A stretch of 13,529 bases of DNA from Nitrospira sp. Lineage in GTDB: Bacteria; Nitrospirota; Thermodesulfovibrionia; Thermodesulfovibrionales; SM23-35. A model generated the notes under the pieces. It did no database searches, had not been told where the DNA came from, and saw only the letters and a list, made by a program, of their open reading frames with translations. Location: assembly GCA_016873575.1 (NCBI GenBank), contig VGWY01000049.1:1-13529 (forward strand), written 5' to 3'. Made by a program: the position numbers and the translations under genes. Of the stretch, positions 6,501 through 12,792 are shown one piece after another (position 1 is the first letter of the stretch; each line of letters opens with the position of its first letter).

Positions 6501-8594
6501 ACCCTGACTGATCAGACCAGCCTTCAAATGGGTGAGACATACACCAATACCCAACAGCTTGATACACAGAATTACAGCGCAAAGGACTATCTTGTTATCT
6601 TGAGGGCAAACATATCAGGAGTGGAAGAGACACTTGCAAGCACGTATTTCAGGGTTGAGGGTGCACCATCAGCACCATCGCTCTACTTACCAAGACAGGG
6701 AGAGGATGTCGAGACCCTGACTCCTGTATTAATCATTAATAATGCCTCTGACCCCAATGATGACAATCTGACATATGAGTTTGAACTCTATACTGACAGC
6801 AATCTCTCAAACCTCGTAGCCTCATCAGGAATGATCCCTGAAGGCAATAACGTAACCTCATGGCAGGTACCATCAGAACTGAATGAAAACGCAACCTATT
6901 ACTGGAGGGCAAGGGCATTTGACGGACGTTTATATGGAGAATGGATGCTCCCAGCCTCATTCAGAGTGAATCTCGTGAATGAACCTCCAACTGCACCAAC
7001 GCTTTCGAGTCCTGCGGATAATTCTGAGGTCAGCACATTAACTCCGATACTGACTGTAAATAATGCCTCTGACCCTGACAGCAGCAATCTAACTTACAAT
7101 TTTGAACTTGCACTGGATGCTGACTTTACCCAGATTGTAGCCTCTGAAATAGGCATATTCGAAGGTATAGGTACAACCTCGTGGGAGGTACCTATAAGCC
7201 TTAATGAAAACACATATTACTATTGGAGGGCACAAGCTGATGACTGGCTTATTGAAGGGCCGTGGATGACTCCGGCAAGGTTCTTTGTCAATACTGCAAA
7301 TGATGCACCTTCAGCACCTTCAATCCTTTCACCTTCAAATGGTTCTGAAATCATGACCCTTTCTTTTGATATTGTAGTATCAAACAGTACAGACCCCGAA
7401 AATAATCAGCTTACCTATGTATTTGAGATAGACACTGTAATGACTTTTGACTCACCAAATATCATAAGGTCAGGCAACATACCTGAAGGTCAGGGAATAA
7501 CTTCATGGCATGTAGAAGGACTTAATGACAACACATATTACTATGTGCGTACAAAGGCAAGCGATGGGCTTGCTGAAAGCCCGTGGTCAGAGGTTATAGG
7601 TTTCTTTGTTAATACCAGCAATGACGCACCTACAATTCCTGTTCTTGCAAATCCATCAGATGGAGCAGGAGTGAATGTATTTAACCCGACACCCTCAGTC
7701 CATAACTCATCAGATATAGACAGAGATGTTTTAACATACGAGTTTGAAGTCTATGAAGATGTTGGAATGTTGAATCTCGTATCAAACGTAACAGGTGTTA
7801 TAGAGACCCCGCAGATTACATCATGGACAGTTCCTGTAAACCTTATAGAAAACAAGACCTATTACTGGAGGGTAAGGGCTTATGATGGAGAACTCTATAG
7901 TGGATGGATGCCTTTTGCGTCATTCATGATAAATACTGCCAATGACGCCCCATCTGCTCCATTACTCCATTCGCCTGCTGAAGGAAGCAGCCTCGATACA
8001 CTCTATCCCACTCTTTCAGTCTATAATGCTCAAGACCCTGACAGCGATACCTTGACCTATGACTTTGAGGTTTGTTCTGATGATCAAATCATACAATCAA
8101 TAACAGGAATCCCTGAGAATATTTCAGGTCTTACATCAATAACATTGACTACAGCCCTATCTGATAACACAATTTATCAGTGGAGGGCAAGGGCTTATGA
8201 TGGAGACCGTTACAGTGCATGGATGAATATGGCAAAATTCTCGATACATCTCCCTTCAGGGAATATCACTGCTACAATTGATTTTGATCCTGATACACTG
8301 AATAAGAAGTGCAGTGGTAAATGGGTTACTGTTTATATTGAACTGCCTTCAGGATATAATGTAGCTGATATCGTAATATCATCCATTCGTCTTGGAGGGA
8401 CAATCCCTGTTGAACCATGGCCTTACTCAATTGGAGACCATGACAGAGATGGTATCCCGGACCTGATGGTAAAATTCAAAAGGAGTGATGTTATAAATCT
8501 TCTGCCATGTGGAGACAATGTATCTGTTATTGTAACAGGCACGGTGGGTACTATCACATTTGAAGGTGTTGATTGGATAAGGGTAATTCCGTAA
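576..8594 (+). CDS. Giant secreted multidomain protein: toroid, CARDB, FG-GAP-like propeller, Ig-like and Fn3-like domains
   Basis: This 2672-residue protein is probably exported for surface adhesion or ligand binding. Residues 1-31 form a Sec signal peptide (Lys5, Lys9, Lys10; hydrophobic core ILITIAFILSLVMV; cleavage likely after SAQA). Residues 36-300 carry four QxxxGSW-type repeats (QNPDGSWG, QNTDGGWGF, QNPDGGF, QLPNGSW) of an alpha/alpha toroid of the prenyltransferase/squalene-cyclase class. The DxDD motif of class II terpene cyclases is absent, so it is probably non-enzymatic. CARDB domains begin near 303, 418, 533, 653 and 770, most ending in an ExNExNN-like motif. Residues 894-1342 hold about eight DxDxDG-type motifs of an FG-GAP/VCBS-like propeller bracketed by Cys893 and Cys1338. 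CARDB domains resume near 1349, 1467 and 1585. Three Ig-like domains span 1701-2028, five Fn3-like domains 2028-2560, and a C-terminal domain has a DHDRDG loop at 2621. There is no LPXTG, PEP-CTERM or other anchor. The ribosome site at the 576 ATG is weak. The exact ligand is unknown. Confidence 0.85.
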   Translation: MIFNKAITKKILITIAFILSLVMVSTTSAQALEIANGFVYLVSTQNPDGSWGSDTTDTELLPSTVSVIEAFQVLNQTGIPSYANAISWLQSQSLYTTDYLSERIHALSVAVTDDDLLLSYFDDLTGAWGGYDEFEVDNLDTSLALLALKRINYQEQNTVSYALGYLIGNQNTDGGWGFYPSTCSGCNDRDESNVYMTALVLKTFNVLSSMFNLKSSIEQASAYLLTKQNPDGGFAHSASSGQGSSTVYETALAFESLIVSSVDISAVASSAINYLTSTQLPNGSWDDDPYSTALALRALANVKPNLSISFSDITFSNPAPSVGETITITANIRNTGPSQADNVLVQFYDGNPLVGGVLIGETIVPSILAYGSSQAIINWTIPTASSRIIFVKTDPSNSIDELNETDNIAFKNFTSATLPDLSITSDDITFTPQVPITGQSVTITATVRNIGETGAGNVTIDFYDGDPSAGGILIGNALVQSIGAGSFAGVQLTTEFITGSHNIYVVLDRDNSIAESNEANNTATKVLHVGGGFTELSINRNDITFNPAYPVEGDPVLINAAVHNEGNGEVNDVLVRFYLGDPDSGGIQIGSDITIPSISARNVEIVNTTWDSTGHAGNNNIYVKVDPLNIIPEVNELNNKALKTLKVSAVTGADLTVSSADINYTPLTPTKGEIVTITANIRNTGTSDAGNIFVEFSLGNPDMGGTLIIGSQTIPLIAAGSSALAQILWDTTGYAGTYEIYVNADPFNAIAELSETNNTAHMPITITAPQGPDLTIKSIDSANLITDTQSLAVTGTILITVENKGNQVTNSSFEITAFEDRNNNKQFDTVTDNILGNVTYTNNLGTGESNAIDVPVSGNVLFRDNLIYVMADSNNSIEELDETNNTKNTGEQCGYQPPVGTFNPVEKWVWTGSSVLPEYNQVMQTPAVANLTDDNNDGFIDEKDIPDIIFGTFIPGWNYCTGVLRAVSGDSGREIFTVTNPAYMVSTCSGFAVGDIDNDGKVEIVARKSGLELDNGIIVFEHDGRFKWRFDDVYVGIGGPSIADLDNDGIPKVIVGTTVLNNDGTLKWQGLRGTEGNTGVGPLSLIADIDLDGRPEVVAGNTTYRYDGTEYWWNTLVRDGYNAVANFDDDPYPEIVLVTFGAVYLLEHTGEIKWGPVMIPDDGRGGAPTVADFDGDGQPEIGVAGLSRYVVLDTDGSILWQSIIQDGSSHVTGSSVFDFDGDGEAEVVYNDEYYLRIYKGKNGQVLFSTPNTSGTLTEYPLIVDVDNDNRAEIVVGANNWYTGGGIYGIRVFEDANDNWVNTRKIWNQHTYHITNVNDDGTIPRYEQNNWEVYNNYRCNSLLPEDILGTSDITASYITIDQTNYPTSVYISARIGNGGAVSQITGVDVAFYDGNPSQGGVLIGTTNTTKTLHAGDYEDVFITWNNPASGNHTIFVVADKDNKFNECREGNNTASAEIEIGIITPPVYLPDLSVSQGDITIIPPDMIEGQDANIGAVIHNNGNTDAYTIEVKFYDGDPETGTLIGTATIPFIQSGGTSYIQMPWNTFGQSGRNYIHVIIDPQNLIAESNENNNSTLKPVDVTPPAKPDLTVTSTDIVFSNQNPKEGDLLTITTTIHNLGTDAGSIEVNLYDGIPGNGGTLLNTYTIYPIIPFGGQAQVTFDIDTVGFSGNHNFHFIIDPDNTIEEQREDNNSASANLLIGTIGLNLTETTDKTLYQENEDVQITVNTGDLQNELRNLLVDVRIFDSGGFLVASLPALPLTLNPLETRTLNFLWNTGNTLIGNYVVKATVFNIESDPLARQSVPINITSSLGISTNLFMDRILYYPNEPVRITSAVSNNSLNKIYENLTATVSIKDTSGQILFTGDTTINILTPSSYYSFSSYWNTSTKPQGEYPVTLEVKDASGNILSFGTKSITITSDIKPSKLLKGQISVDKQSLLQGEPVAITCSVTNIGNMNLSDISLSILTVHVVELTIYDTLTDQTSLQMGETYTNTQQLDTQNYSAKDYLVILRANISGVEETLASTYFRVEGAPSAPSLYLPRQGEDVETLTPVLIINNASDPNDDNLTYEFELYTDSNLSNLVASSGMIPEGNNVTSWQVPSELNENATYYWRARAFDGRLYGEWMLPASFRVNLVNEPPTAPTLSSPADNSEVSTLTPILTVNNASDPDSSNLTYNFELALDADFTQIVASEIGIFEGIGTTSWEVPISLNENTYYYWRAQADDWLIEGPWMTPARFFVNTANDAPSAPSILSPSNGSEIMTLSFDIVVSNSTDPENNQLTYVFEIDTVMTFDSPNIIRSGNIPEGQGITSWHVEGLNDNTYYYVRTKASDGLAESPWSEVIGFFVNTSNDAPTIPVLANPSDGAGVNVFNPTPSVHNSSDIDRDVLTYEFEVYEDVGMLNLVSNVTGVIETPQITSWTVPVNLIENKTYYWRVRAYDGELYSGWMPFASFMINTANDAPSAPLLHSPAEGSSLDTLYPTLSVYNAQDPDSDTLTYDFEVCSDDQIIQSITGIPENISGLTSITLTTALSDNTIYQWRARAYDGDRYSAWMNMAKFSIHLPSGNITATIDFDPDTLNKKCSGKWVTVYIELPSGYNVADIVISSIRLGGTIPVEPWPYSIGDHDRDGIPDLMVKFKRSDVINLLPCGDNVSVIVTGTVGTITFEGVDWIRVIP
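1554..1582 (+). repeat. Near-identical 29-bp DNA repeat, copy 1 (pairs with 2601-2629)
   Basis: The 29 bases coding for the TITANIRNTG segment of CARDB unit 1 match 2601-2629 in CARDB unit 4 at 28 of 29 positions, although the flanking codons have diverged strongly. Such patchy DNA identity between non-adjacent domains suggests unit duplication or later gene conversion. Confidence 0.6.
2601..2629 (+). repeat. Near-identical 29-bp DNA repeat, copy 2 (pairs with 1554-1582)
   Basis: This is the second copy of the TITANIRNTG-coding stretch, in CARDB unit 4, differing from copy 1 by one base (A for G at 2612). The copies are 1047 bp (349 codons) apart and in the same reading frame. Confidence 0.6.
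6657..8255 (+). repeat. Five fibronectin-III-like tandem repeats with exact 321-bp period
   Basis: Unit starts fall at 6657, 6978, 7299, 7620 and 7941, exactly 321 bp (107 codons) apart. Each opens with a (N/E)(D/E/G)(A/P)P(S/T)xPxLxxP pattern, continues with SDPDxDxLTYxFE and a loop ending TSWxVP, then NxTYYWRxRAxDGxxxxxWMxxAxF. This is the fibronectin-III-like pattern common in large bacterial surface proteins. The fifth unit is two codons shorter before the C-terminal domain begins. Short DNA stretches remain conserved between units, for example the 17-bp AATAATGCCTCTGACCC shared at one-period spacing by units 1 and 2. Confidence 0.8.
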
Positions 8595-8614
8595 ATCTGA
8601 AACCTTTACCTTGT

Positions 8615-10447
8615 TTATTCATCCTTCCTTTTTATAGGCTCAGGTAGGATAGCCATTTTTGATTCTGCTTCCTTGATAATGACATCAATCTCTTCGCCAT
8701 CCAGAGTCTCTTTTTCAAGAAGTGCATGTGCAAGTGCATCAAGGAGGTTATAGTTTACCAAGAGGAGATTTTTCGCTGTATTGTATGCCTCAATGACTAT
8801 CCTCTTTACCTCCTCGTCAATATCAATTGCTGTCTTTTCACTATAGTCCTTATGCTTTGCTATCTCTCTTCCGAGGAAGATCTGTTCATCTTTTTTCCCG
8901 AAGGTAAGCGGACCGAGCTTCTCAGACATGCCCCACTCTGTAACCATCTTCCTCGCAAGCTCTGTTGCATGTTCGAGATCATTGCCTGCACCTGTGGTCG
9001 TGTGTTTCAATGCTATTTCCTCTGCAGCCCTGCCTCCGAGGAGAACTCCCAGGGCCTTCATGAGATAGTCCTTAGAATACGTGTATCTGTCATCTATCGG
9101 CAACTGTTGTGTAACTCCAAGGGCCCTTCCCCTCGGAATTATGCTCACTTTATGCAGTGGGTCAGTGCCTGGTGTCAGCTTAGCAACAAGTGCATGACCT
9201 GCCTCATGATAGGCAGTATTCTTCTTCTCTGTCTCACTTATAATCATGCTCTTTCTTTCTACGCCCATCAGCACCTTGTCCTTTGCTGCCTCAAAATCAG
9301 ACCTCTCTACCTTACTCTTTGATTTCCTCGCTGCAAGCAAGGCAGCCTCATTCACAAGGTTTGCAAGGTCGGCACCGGAAAAACCAGGTGTTCCCCTGGC
9401 TATCTGCTCAAGGCTTACCTTTTCATCAACAGGGATGTTCCTCGTATGAACCTTAAGTATCTCAAGTCTTCCCTTGACATCAGGTTGTGGTACGACCACC
9501 TGCCTGTCAAACCTCCCTGGTCTGAGAAGTGCAGGATCAAGGACATCAGGTCTATTTGTTGCTGCAAGAATAATAACTCCCTGATTACTTTCAAACCCAT
9601 CCATCTCTACGAGGAGCTGATTCAAGGTCTGCTCACGTTCATCATGGCCTCCACCAATGCCCGCTCCCCTGTGGCGACCAACAGCATCTATCTCATCAAT
9701 AAAAATAATGCACGGTGCACTCTTCTTCGCCTGCTCAAAAAGGTCTCTGACCCTCGAAGCACCAACTCCAACAAACATCTCTACAAAGTCAGAACCTGAT
9801 ATTGAGAAGAATGGCACGCCGGCCTCTCCTGCAATAGCCCTCGCAAGAAGGGTTTTCCCTGTCCCTGGCGCACCGACTAACAGTACACCCTTGGGAATCT
9901 TGCCACCAAGCTTCTGAAACTTCTGCGGATCCTTGAGAAAGTCAATAACCTCCTGAACCTCTCCTTTTGCCTCTTCTATGCCAGCAACATCAGCAAAGGT
10001 TACCTTCACTGACTTTTCAGAAACCAGTTTTGCCTTTGCCTTCCCAAAGGATAATGCCCTGTTCCCTCCTGTCTGCATCTGGCGCATAAAGAATATCCAG
10101 ACAACAACAAGGAAGATGATAGGTCCCCATGAGAAAAAGATGTTCCAGTACCATGGATTCTGCTCTGCAGGCTTTGCGGTAATCTTTACATTTTTCGACC
10201 TCAAAATCTTTACAAGGTCGGGATATTCTGTAGTATAGGTACTGAACCTCTTGCCATCTTTTAAACGGCCAGTTATATTGCTATCCTTTATAACAACTTC
10301 GTCAACTTCACCAGCCTCGATCCTGGTCATAAAGTCAGAAAATATTATCTCTTCTTCCGTCTTCCTTGGTGTACTGAGAAGATTGAAAAGAAGGATGACC
10401 ATAACACCGATCAAGAGCCAGACAAAGACGCTTCTATAAACGTTCAA
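8615..10447 (-). CDS. ftsH: ATP-dependent zinc metalloprotease FtsH
   Basis: FtsH is a hexameric inner-membrane AAA+ protease that extracts and degrades misfolded membrane proteins and selected cytosolic regulators. All hallmarks are present in the 610 residues: membrane helices at about 6-24 and 103-121 flanking a small periplasmic domain; Walker A GAPGTGKT at 192-199; the MFVGVGA pore loop near 224-230; Walker B IIFIDE at 247-252; a second region of homology ending RPGRFDR with arginine fingers Arg309 and Arg312; zinc motif HEAGH at 414-418; and a third ligand Asp490 in GAGNDLEHA. Length is typical. The start is a TTG at 10447-10445, well supported by GGAGG (complement of 10455-10459) 7 nt upstream. 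It follows rph after 38 bp and is the last gene of the leftward cluster, with its stop 20 bp from the stop of the giant gene. Confidence 0.97.
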   Translation of the reverse strand: MNVYRSVFVWLLIGVMVILLFNLLSTPRKTEEEIIFSDFMTRIEAGEVDEVVIKDSNITGRLKDGKRFSTYTTEYPDLVKILRSKNVKITAKPAEQNPWYWNIFFSWGPIIFLVVVWIFFMRQMQTGGNRALSFGKAKAKLVSEKSVKVTFADVAGIEEAKGEVQEVIDFLKDPQKFQKLGGKIPKGVLLVGAPGTGKTLLARAIAGEAGVPFFSISGSDFVEMFVGVGASRVRDLFEQAKKSAPCIIFIDEIDAVGRHRGAGIGGGHDEREQTLNQLLVEMDGFESNQGVIILAATNRPDVLDPALLRPGRFDRQVVVPQPDVKGRLEILKVHTRNIPVDEKVSLEQIARGTPGFSGADLANLVNEAALLAARKSKSKVERSDFEAAKDKVLMGVERKSMIISETEKKNTAYHEAGHALVAKLTPGTDPLHKVSIIPRGRALGVTQQLPIDDRYTYSKDYLMKALGVLLGGRAAEEIALKHTTTGAGNDLEHATELARKMVTEWGMSEKLGPLTFGKKDEQIFLGREIAKHKDYSEKTAIDIDEEVKRIVIEAYNTAKNLLLVNYNLLDALAHALLEKETLDGEEIDVIIKEAESKMAILPEPIKRKDE

Positions 10448-10485
10448 ATTATTTCCTCCGATACTTTATTCTACCATATACCAAA

Positions 10486-11217
10486 TCAGTAACTGAATAC
10501 CTCATCCCCTATGAGCTTCTTCTGAATATCTATCAGGTTATGTATTCCACTTTCTGCGAGTTTGATAAGACTGTCTAAAGTTGTCTTTGAAAAGGGTGTT
10601 CCCTCGGCAGTTCCCTGTATCTCCACAAGTCTTCCTTTCCCTGTCATTACGATATTCATATCTACTTCTGCCATGGAATCTTCCAGATAACATAAGTCAA
10701 GCCTCGGCTCTCCATTCACGATTCCGACACTGATCGCAGCAAGAAAATCCTTGATAGGTGTTTTATCTATAAGCCCGTTTCTCAATCCGTATCGCAAAGC
10801 ATCTGACAGGCATATGAACGCACCTGTTATTGCTGATGTCCTTGTCCCCCCATCTGCCTGAATAACATCACAGTCTATCCAGATCGTCCTTTCGCCGAGC
10901 ACTGTGAGATCAACAACAGATCTGAGTGCTCTGCCTATAAGCCTTTGTATTTCCTGGGTCCTGCCGCTCACCCTTCCAATGCTGGATTCCCTTGTAATCC
11001 TTGTTTGAGTTGCTCTTGGAAGCATCGAATACTCTGCTGTTATCCAGCCCTTTTTCTGATCCTTCAGAAATGGCGGGACTTTGTCCTCGATTGTTGCATT
11101 GCATATTACCCGTGTGTTTCCCATTTCGATTAATACAGAACCCTCAGCCGTTCCTATAAAATTCCTGTGAATTTTCACTTGACGTATTTCGTTGTTTTTC
11201 CTTCCATCAGGTCTCAT
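10486..11217 (-). CDS. rph: Ribonuclease PH
   Basis: RNase PH is a phosphate-dependent 3'-5' exoribonuclease that trims tRNA precursors, releasing nucleoside diphosphates, as a ring-shaped hexamer. The 243-residue protein is of standard length and starts with the family signature MRPDGR. It carries GRTQEIQRLIGRALR at 85-99, whose Arg86 binds phosphate in known RNase PH structures, and an ADGGTRTSAITG motif at 121-132 with the phosphate-binding Gly124-Thr125-Arg126. Nothing essential is missing. The ATG at 11217-11215 is preceded by GGAGGA (complement of 11221-11226) 3 nt upstream. It lies 20 bp after murI in the same direction. In many bacteria rph is followed by the inosine-triphosphatase gene rdgB; here ftsH follows instead. 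Confidence 0.97.
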   Translation of the reverse strand: MRPDGRKNNEIRQVKIHRNFIGTAEGSVLIEMGNTRVICNATIEDKVPPFLKDQKKGWITAEYSMLPRATQTRITRESSIGRVSGRTQEIQRLIGRALRSVVDLTVLGERTIWIDCDVIQADGGTRTSAITGAFICLSDALRYGLRNGLIDKTPIKDFLAAISVGIVNGEPRLDLCYLEDSMAEVDMNIVMTGKGRLVEIQGTAEGTPFSKTTLDSLIKLAESGIHNLIDIQKKLIGDEVFSY

Positions 11218-11237
11218 CTGTCCTCCATTGATAATTG

Positions 11238-12056
11238 CTAATTTCCAACTTCTACTTTCTCTATGTGCTCTATCTTCTGTCCAAGGAATTTCTCCCCGAT
11301 CCTTCTGAATTTTTCTGGTGAATCAGTCACATAAAATTCCCGTAATGGTTTGCCTCTCTTTGCTCCTTTCAAACCGGTAATCTCAAGGGTTGTCTTTATC
11401 TCCTGTGCTACTTCAACAGCAGAGTCTATAAGTCTCACACCTTTACCCATCAACCTTGTTATAACTTTTTTCAGCAAAGGATAATGTGTACATCCAAGGA
11501 CAAGGGTATCAATGCCCTTATCTTTTATATCATTGAGATACCTTTCGGCAATCATGGTAGCAATATCTCCCTCTGTCCACCCTTCCTCTGCAAGGGGGAC
11601 AAATAAAGGACAGGGCAGACCAAATACCTTAATATCTTTGTCATGGGCTCTGATCGACTTCGTGTAAGAATCACTTCTTATTGTCGCCTCTGTCCCTATA
11701 ATGCCGACTCTATTATTTCGTGTAGCCCTTACAGCAGCCTTCGCTCCAGGCTCAATTACTCCGATAACAGGAACCTGGATACTTTTTTTTATAGCATCGA
11801 GACTCACAGAGGATGCAGTGTTGCAGGCAACAACAAGGACTTTAATGTCTTTTGAAAAAAGGAATCTCGTATTTTCAAATGAATATCTGGTGACCGTTTC
11901 TGGTGACCTTATCCCATAGGGAACTCTCGCGGTATCACCTAAATAGATTGTTCCTTCATCAGGCAATTGTCTTACTATTTCCCTCAATACGGTGAGTCCA
12001 CCTACTCCAGAGTCAAAAACACCAATCGGCCTGTCTTTCTTATTCATATTCTTCAT
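11238..12056 (-). CDS. murI: Glutamate racemase
   Basis: MurI interconverts L- and D-glutamate in the cytoplasm with a two-cysteine mechanism and no cofactor, supplying D-glutamate for the peptidoglycan stem peptide. Numbered from the chosen start (272 residues), the substrate-binding DSGVGGL is at 15-21, the first catalytic cysteine is Cys78 in VACNTAS and the second Cys189 in GCTHYP; GDTARVPYG near 40-48 is also typical. The frame extends to a GTG at 12065, but the ATG at 12056-12054 is the better start because AGGTG (complement of 12063-12067) lies 6 nt upstream of it and overlaps that GTG. A third Met three codons further in is possible. It precedes rph by 20 bp and is separated from the GerMN gene by a 63-bp palindromic element. 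Confidence 0.96.
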   Translation of the reverse strand: MKNMNKKDRPIGVFDSGVGGLTVLREIVRQLPDEGTIYLGDTARVPYGIRSPETVTRYSFENTRFLFSKDIKVLVVACNTASSVSLDAIKKSIQVPVIGVIEPGAKAAVRATRNNRVGIIGTEATIRSDSYTKSIRAHDKDIKVFGLPCPLFVPLAEEGWTEGDIATMIAERYLNDIKDKGIDTLVLGCTHYPLLKKVITRLMGKGVRLIDSAVEVAQEIKTTLEITGLKGAKRGKPLREFYVTDSPEKFRRIGEKFLGQKIEHIEKVEVGN

Positions 12057-12065
12057 TAAATACAC

Positions 12066-12186
12066 CTAATCTATGTCATTCTGGCTTGTCCAGAATCCTT
12101 CATATTTTCAGAAAGATTCCCGACAAGCGGGAATGACGTTTAATGATGGGATAAGAATTCAACTTTAATTCACCTTTATATCGATT
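12066..12186. other. Intergenic gap between the GerMN gene and murI
   Basis: This 121-bp gap is the longest within the leftward cluster; the other same-strand junctions are an overlap, 20 bp and 38 bp. About half of it is the double-palindrome element at 12075-12137. The remainder (12138-12186) is AT-rich with no clear promoter, although a weak TTGTCG-16-TATGAA pair can be drawn inside the element on the minus strand. It may therefore divide the cluster into two transcription units, but the sequence does not prove it. Confidence 0.4.
12075..12137. repeat. 63-bp double-palindrome repeat element (REP/dRS3-like) between the GerMN gene and murI
   Basis: Two 23-bp arms, 12075-12097 and 12115-12137, are inverted copies (19 of 23 matching) around a 17-bp centre. 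Each arm is itself a hairpin: ATTCTGG-CTTGT-CCAGAAT on the left and ATTCCCG-ACAAG-CGGGAAT on the right. The four arm differences fall in two base pairs of the stem (C-G against T-A, and C-G against G-C), so both stems stay perfect. The ATTCCC-N7-GGGAAT core resembles the dRS3 repeats of Neisseria (ATTCCC-N8-GGGAAT) and other short dispersed palindromes, but identity with any named family is not shown. No U-tract follows on either strand, so it is not a standard terminator; it might affect mRNA processing or murI expression. Confidence 0.8.
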
Positions 12187-12792
12187 TTATCTTTCTGATT
12201 CATATTCACCTGATACCATATCTTTTAAAGGATACGAAAGATAGAGATGGCCTCCAAGCGTATCTACTTCTCTACCTTCAATGAGGACCTTCACATCCTG
12301 TACATCCTGTATATTTGAAATAAGGCTTTCATACAGACCTTTGAGGAGTAAAAATTCTATAAGGGCATCACCGTGAAAATTCCTCCTGAACTCGTCTGAT
12401 AAATCAATATAGAATATCCTGTCTCCATCCTTGTATATGCTGAGAAGCCTTACGTTCTGTGGTATGTTTGATTGCACTCCACCAGCAGGTCCCTTAAGGA
12501 ATTCCTCAACAAGAGTTTCTGCAATTGCTATCTCCTTAGTCCTCCGAGGAAGTCTTCGCTCCTCTATCTGCAGTCGACTATCGACTGGATAATAAATCCG
12601 TAATGTAAAAAGGTCTTCTGGTTTTGTTATTGGCTGAACTATCTCTTCTACGGCTTGTCTCTTTTTAGAAAAGTTTTTTGAAAAATAAAGATATCCACCT
12701 ATGGCACTGCCGAGCAGAAGGCATACCAGCAGGATTATGACAGACAGCTTTTTGATATTTACTTGTCTATTGTCCATATGCTGCAAATCCAT
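12187..12792 (-). CDS. Membrane-anchored GerMN-domain protein
   Basis: The 201-residue protein has a short basic N terminus, one membrane helix at about 15-36 (LSVIILLVCLLLGSAIGGYLYF) and an extracytoplasmic GerMN domain at about 63-190. Typical features of that domain are the AxxLVEEFLKGP segment, IPQNVRLLSIYKDGDRIFYIDLSDEF, a long helix, and the closing VKVLIEGxExxTLGGHLYLSYPL. GerMN domains are named after Bacillus GerM, linked to spore cortex and germination, but in non-spore-formers they commonly accompany cell-wall amidase genes, as here, and their biochemical role is unclear. The gene overlaps the amidase gene by 26 bp from this ATG, or by 11 bp from an alternative ATG at 12777. Neither start has a convincing ribosome site, which fits translational coupling to the amidase. 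Confidence 0.85.
   Translation of the reverse strand: MDLQHMDNRQVNIKKLSVIILLVCLLLGSAIGGYLYFSKNFSKKRQAVEEIVQPITKPEDLFTLRIYYPVDSRLQIEERRLPRRTKEIAIAETLVEEFLKGPAGGVQSNIPQNVRLLSIYKDGDRIFYIDLSDEFRRNFHGDALIEFLLLKGLYESLISNIQDVQDVKVLIEGREVDTLGGHLYLSYPLKDMVSGEYESER

Noticed and set aside
6657..8255. CRISPR-like or satellite repeat array because of the regular 321-bp period
   Set aside because: The period is a whole number of codons in one open frame and each unit is a clear fibronectin-III-like protein domain.
8583..8612. Possible bidirectional terminator from GGTAA and TTACC around the convergent stops
   Set aside because: The stem is only about five clean pairs with a long loop, and no U-tract follows on either strand.
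8726..9322. 198-codon open frame on the plus strand opposite ftsH
   Set aside because: It lies wholly antisense to a clear ftsH, is rich in Cys and Leu without domain logic, and has no ribosome site I could support.
12063..12065. GTG at 12065 as the murI start
   Set aside because: This GTG overlaps the AGGTG that serves as ribosome site for the ATG at 12056, and nothing comparable precedes it.
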